The notes beneath the pieces were generated by a model. That model was not told the origin of the DNA. It did not search any database and saw only the letters and a program-made list of their open reading frames with translations. Shown in pieces: positions 5,413-6,940 of a stretch of DNA of 6,940 nucleotides; the stretch's first letter is position 1, and every line of letters starts with the position of its first letter. The stretch comes from Candidatus Wallbacteria bacterium (GTDB lineage: Bacteria > Muiribacteriota > UBA6191 > JACPRK01), in the NCBI GenBank assembly GCA_016199905.1, contig JACQFU010000602.1:1-6940 (forward strand). The letters are read 5' to 3'. The position numbers and the translations under genes are program-made.

Positions 5413-6264
5413 ATGACCGAAGCCGTCACCAAGTCTCTTACGGTCGACCGCCCGCACGTCCCGGCCGATCCGGCCAACCCGCCCGTGGTCGTTTTCCGCG
5501 ATGTCACCAAGACCTTCACCCAGCCCGACGGCGGAGGCACCTTCACGGCCATCGAGCGGATCTCGTTCACCATCGACGACCTTCCCGGGAAGGGCGAGTT
5601 CGTCTCGATGCTCGGACCCAGCGGATGCGGCAAGTCTACAATTCTGCGGATCCTGGCCGGCTTGAAGCCGAGCTTTCCGGCCACGTCCGGGACCGTGCTG
5701 GTCAAGGGTAAACCGGTCCTGGGCCCCGGCCCGGAGCGCGGGATGGTCTTCCAGAGTTACAGCAGCCTGCCGTGTTACACGGTCCTGCAGAACGTCGAGC
5801 TGGGATTGCGCTTGAAGGGCGTGCCGCGCGGCGATCGCGAGGAGATTGCCCGGCATTGGATCCAGCGCGTGCGGCTCGGAGGAAACGAACACAAGTACCC
5901 GCACGAGCTCTCCGGCGGCATGCAGCAGCGCGTTGCCATCGCGCGCACGCTGGCCGTGAAGCCGAAGATCATCCTGATGGACGAGCCCTTCGGCGCCCTG
6001 GACCGCATGACCCGCTGGGAGATGCAGGATCTGATCGTCGACCTCTGGCAGAACGTCGAGGCCACGGTCTTCCTCATCACGCACGACATCCCCGAGGCCG
6101 TGCATCTGGGCGACCGGGTCTACATCTTCACTCCCTCGCCCGGGCGGCTGCTCGAAGAGATCTACATCGGCCCGCCCACCGGCCCCGCCGCCGAGGTTCA
6201 GAGGACGGCAGACTTCACGGCGCTGGCCAACGAGATCAGCCGCAAGGTGGAGCAAGCCGGCTGA
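5413..6264 (+). CDS. ABC transporter ATP-binding protein, NitT/TauT/SsuB type
   Basis: The cytoplasmic ATPase that powers the importer. All motifs are intact in the 283-residue product: Walker A GPSGCGKST (68-76), Q-loop glutamine (114, in MVFQSYSSLP), signature LSGGMQQR (166-173), Walker B IILMDEP (186-192), D-loop GALD (194-197) and switch His224 (LITHD). The first 25 residues before the VVVFRDVTKTF strand are a variable extension rich in Pro, Val and Asp. The best start is the ATG at 5413, 4 bases after the permease TGA. No strong ribosome site precedes it, so translation is probably coupled to the permease. A GTG at 5368 inside the permease gene is an alternative that would add 15 residues. 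The tail after about residue 240 (SPGRLLEEIYI) follows the nitrate/sulfonate subfamily pattern. It is almost certainly a functional ATPase; which molecule is moved cannot be read. Confidence 0.93.
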   Translation: MTEAVTKSLTVDRPHVPADPANPPVVVFRDVTKTFTQPDGGGTFTAIERISFTIDDLPGKGEFVSMLGPSGCGKSTILRILAGLKPSFPATSGTVLVKGKPVLGPGPERGMVFQSYSSLPCYTVLQNVELGLRLKGVPRGDREEIARHWIQRVRLGGNEHKYPHELSGGMQQRVAIARTLAVKPKIILMDEPFGALDRMTRWEMQDLIVDLWQNVEATVFLITHDIPEAVHLGDRVYIFTPSPGRLLEEIYIGPPTGPAAEVQRTADFTALANEISRKVEQAG

Positions 6265-6285
6265 GGCTGCGGGACTCGAGCATCG

Positions 6286-6940
6286 ATGGCAACCGAACCG
6301 CCCGTTGAGCCGCAGGCCAGGCCGAACTTCTACGAGGCCGCGTTCATGAGCCCGTCCAACCTGCTGTTCCTGGCGGGTTTCGGCCTCCTCGGCGTGCTCT
6401 ACAGCGGGTTCTTCTACGTCGGCGCGGCCGTCGAACTGCTCTATCTGGGTTTCGTGCCGAACCTGCCGCGCTTCCAGAGGATGGTTCGCTCGGAGGCCAA
6501 CCGCGGTCTCGAGGTGAACTGGAAGGAGAAGGAAGACCAGCTGCTGGATCGCCTCGTAGGGAAGGACCGGGCCCGCTACAAGGGCATCCAGGAACTGTGC
6601 GCCAAGATCGAGGCGCGCGCCTCGGCCCTGGATTCGTCTGACAGCCTGCTGGCCGAGCAGAACCTGGCGAAGCTGGGATACCTGCAGGCCTCGTTCCTGC
6701 GGATGCTGGCTGCGCTGGTGATGATCCGCGAGTACCTTTCGGAGACCGATCCGCGGCAGCTGGAGCGGACCGTGACGAAGCTGTCGCAGGAGGCCGAGCA
6801 AGCGCCGGCGAAGGTGCGGGACGTGAAGCTGCAAAACGTCTCGATCCTGGAGCAGCGCCTGTCGCACGTGCGCCGGGCCGACGAACAGCGGCAGTTCCTC
6901 GAGGCGAGTCTGGCGACTCTCGAAGACACGCTGGGGCTGA
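6286..6940 (+). CDS. Membrane-anchored, helix-rich protein of unknown function, partial (C-terminus beyond the right edge)
   Basis: An open frame of 218 codons runs from ATG 6286 to the edge with no stop. The frame has a TGA at the end of the ATPase gene directly upstream, so this ATG, 21 bases after that stop, is the first possible one. The ribosome site is weak (GGGA about 11 nt upstream), which suggests coupled translation. A short Pro-rich N-terminus is followed by a hydrophobic hairpin at about residues 24-57 (NLLFLAGFGLLGVLYSGFFY, then AAVELLYLGFVPNLP), probably two spans. From residue 62 on, the chain is charged and rich in Lys, Glu, Arg, Leu and Ala, likely alpha-helical with coiled-coil stretches (about 66-115, 155-175 and 180-215). 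The basic start of that region favours a cytoplasmic location. I do not recognise a named family. Its position behind the ATPase and its coiled-coil character make it a candidate partner or regulator of the transporter or of PspA; this is inference. Confidence 0.75.
   Translation, partial: MATEPPVEPQARPNFYEAAFMSPSNLLFLAGFGLLGVLYSGFFYVGAAVELLYLGFVPNLPRFQRMVRSEANRGLEVNWKEKEDQLLDRLVGKDRARYKGIQELCAKIEARASALDSSDSLLAEQNLAKLGYLQASFLRMLAALVMIREYLSETDPRQLERTVTKLSQEAEQAPAKVRDVKLQNVSILEQRLSHVRRADEQRQFLEASLATLEDTLGL

Noticed and set aside
5329..6867. Long minus-strand open frame (512 codons) opposite the ATPase and following gene
   Set aside because: It covers a gene with all ABC ATPase motifs on the other strand; the antisense product shows no recognisable fold and has the same shadow composition.
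1..6940. CRISPR arrays, tRNA or rRNA genes, insertion sequences
   Set aside because: No spaced direct repeats, cloverleaf-like sequences, rRNA motifs, transposase motifs or terminal inverted repeats were seen.

Overview
The window is G+C-rich bacterial DNA: third codon positions are mostly G or C, two genes start with GTG, and every confident gene end that is visible is TGA. The OmpA-like peptidoglycan-binding module points to a diderm (Gram-negative type) bacterium. The lineage cannot be fixed from sequence reading alone; a soil or sediment group such as Myxococcota, Acidobacteriota or a related uncultured phylum would fit.

Left block (1-665, minus strand): a short S-adenosylmethionine decarboxylase-like gene (GTG start at 665) overlaps by four bases (GTGA) a GTG-started multi-span membrane protein that runs off the left edge. 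The decarboxylase homologue keeps the pyruvoyl-forming serine and the catalytic cysteine, but has threonine where the processing histidine should be.

Middle block (826-3417, plus strand): a PspA/IM30 membrane-stress coiled-coil protein is followed by an unusual ABC substrate-binding protein. That protein has an N-terminal membrane anchor, a Pro/Gly/Ala-rich spacer, a NitT/TauT-type binding domain and an OmpA-like domain. An in-frame TAG at 3052-3054 interrupts the OmpA domain in its first strand. The frame stays open for 120 further codons that encode the rest of the domain. Two short hairpin-plus-T-run terminators follow.

An oppositely oriented gene (4486-3596, minus strand) for a membrane-anchored, cysteine-rich protein of unknown function sits between the binding-protein gene and its likely transporter partners.

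Right block (4614-6940, plus strand): a NitT/TauT/SsuC-type ABC permease, its ATPase (start 4 nt after the permease stop), and a membrane-anchored, helix-rich protein that runs off the right edge.

Taken together, PspA, a doubly tethered substrate-binding protein, permease, ATPase and a membrane/coiled-coil protein look like one functional cassette. It would join an ABC importer-like machine to inner-membrane integrity and the peptidoglycan layer. The substrate cannot be told from the sequence. The cassette, the in-frame TAG and the altered decarboxylase are the observations most worth following up.
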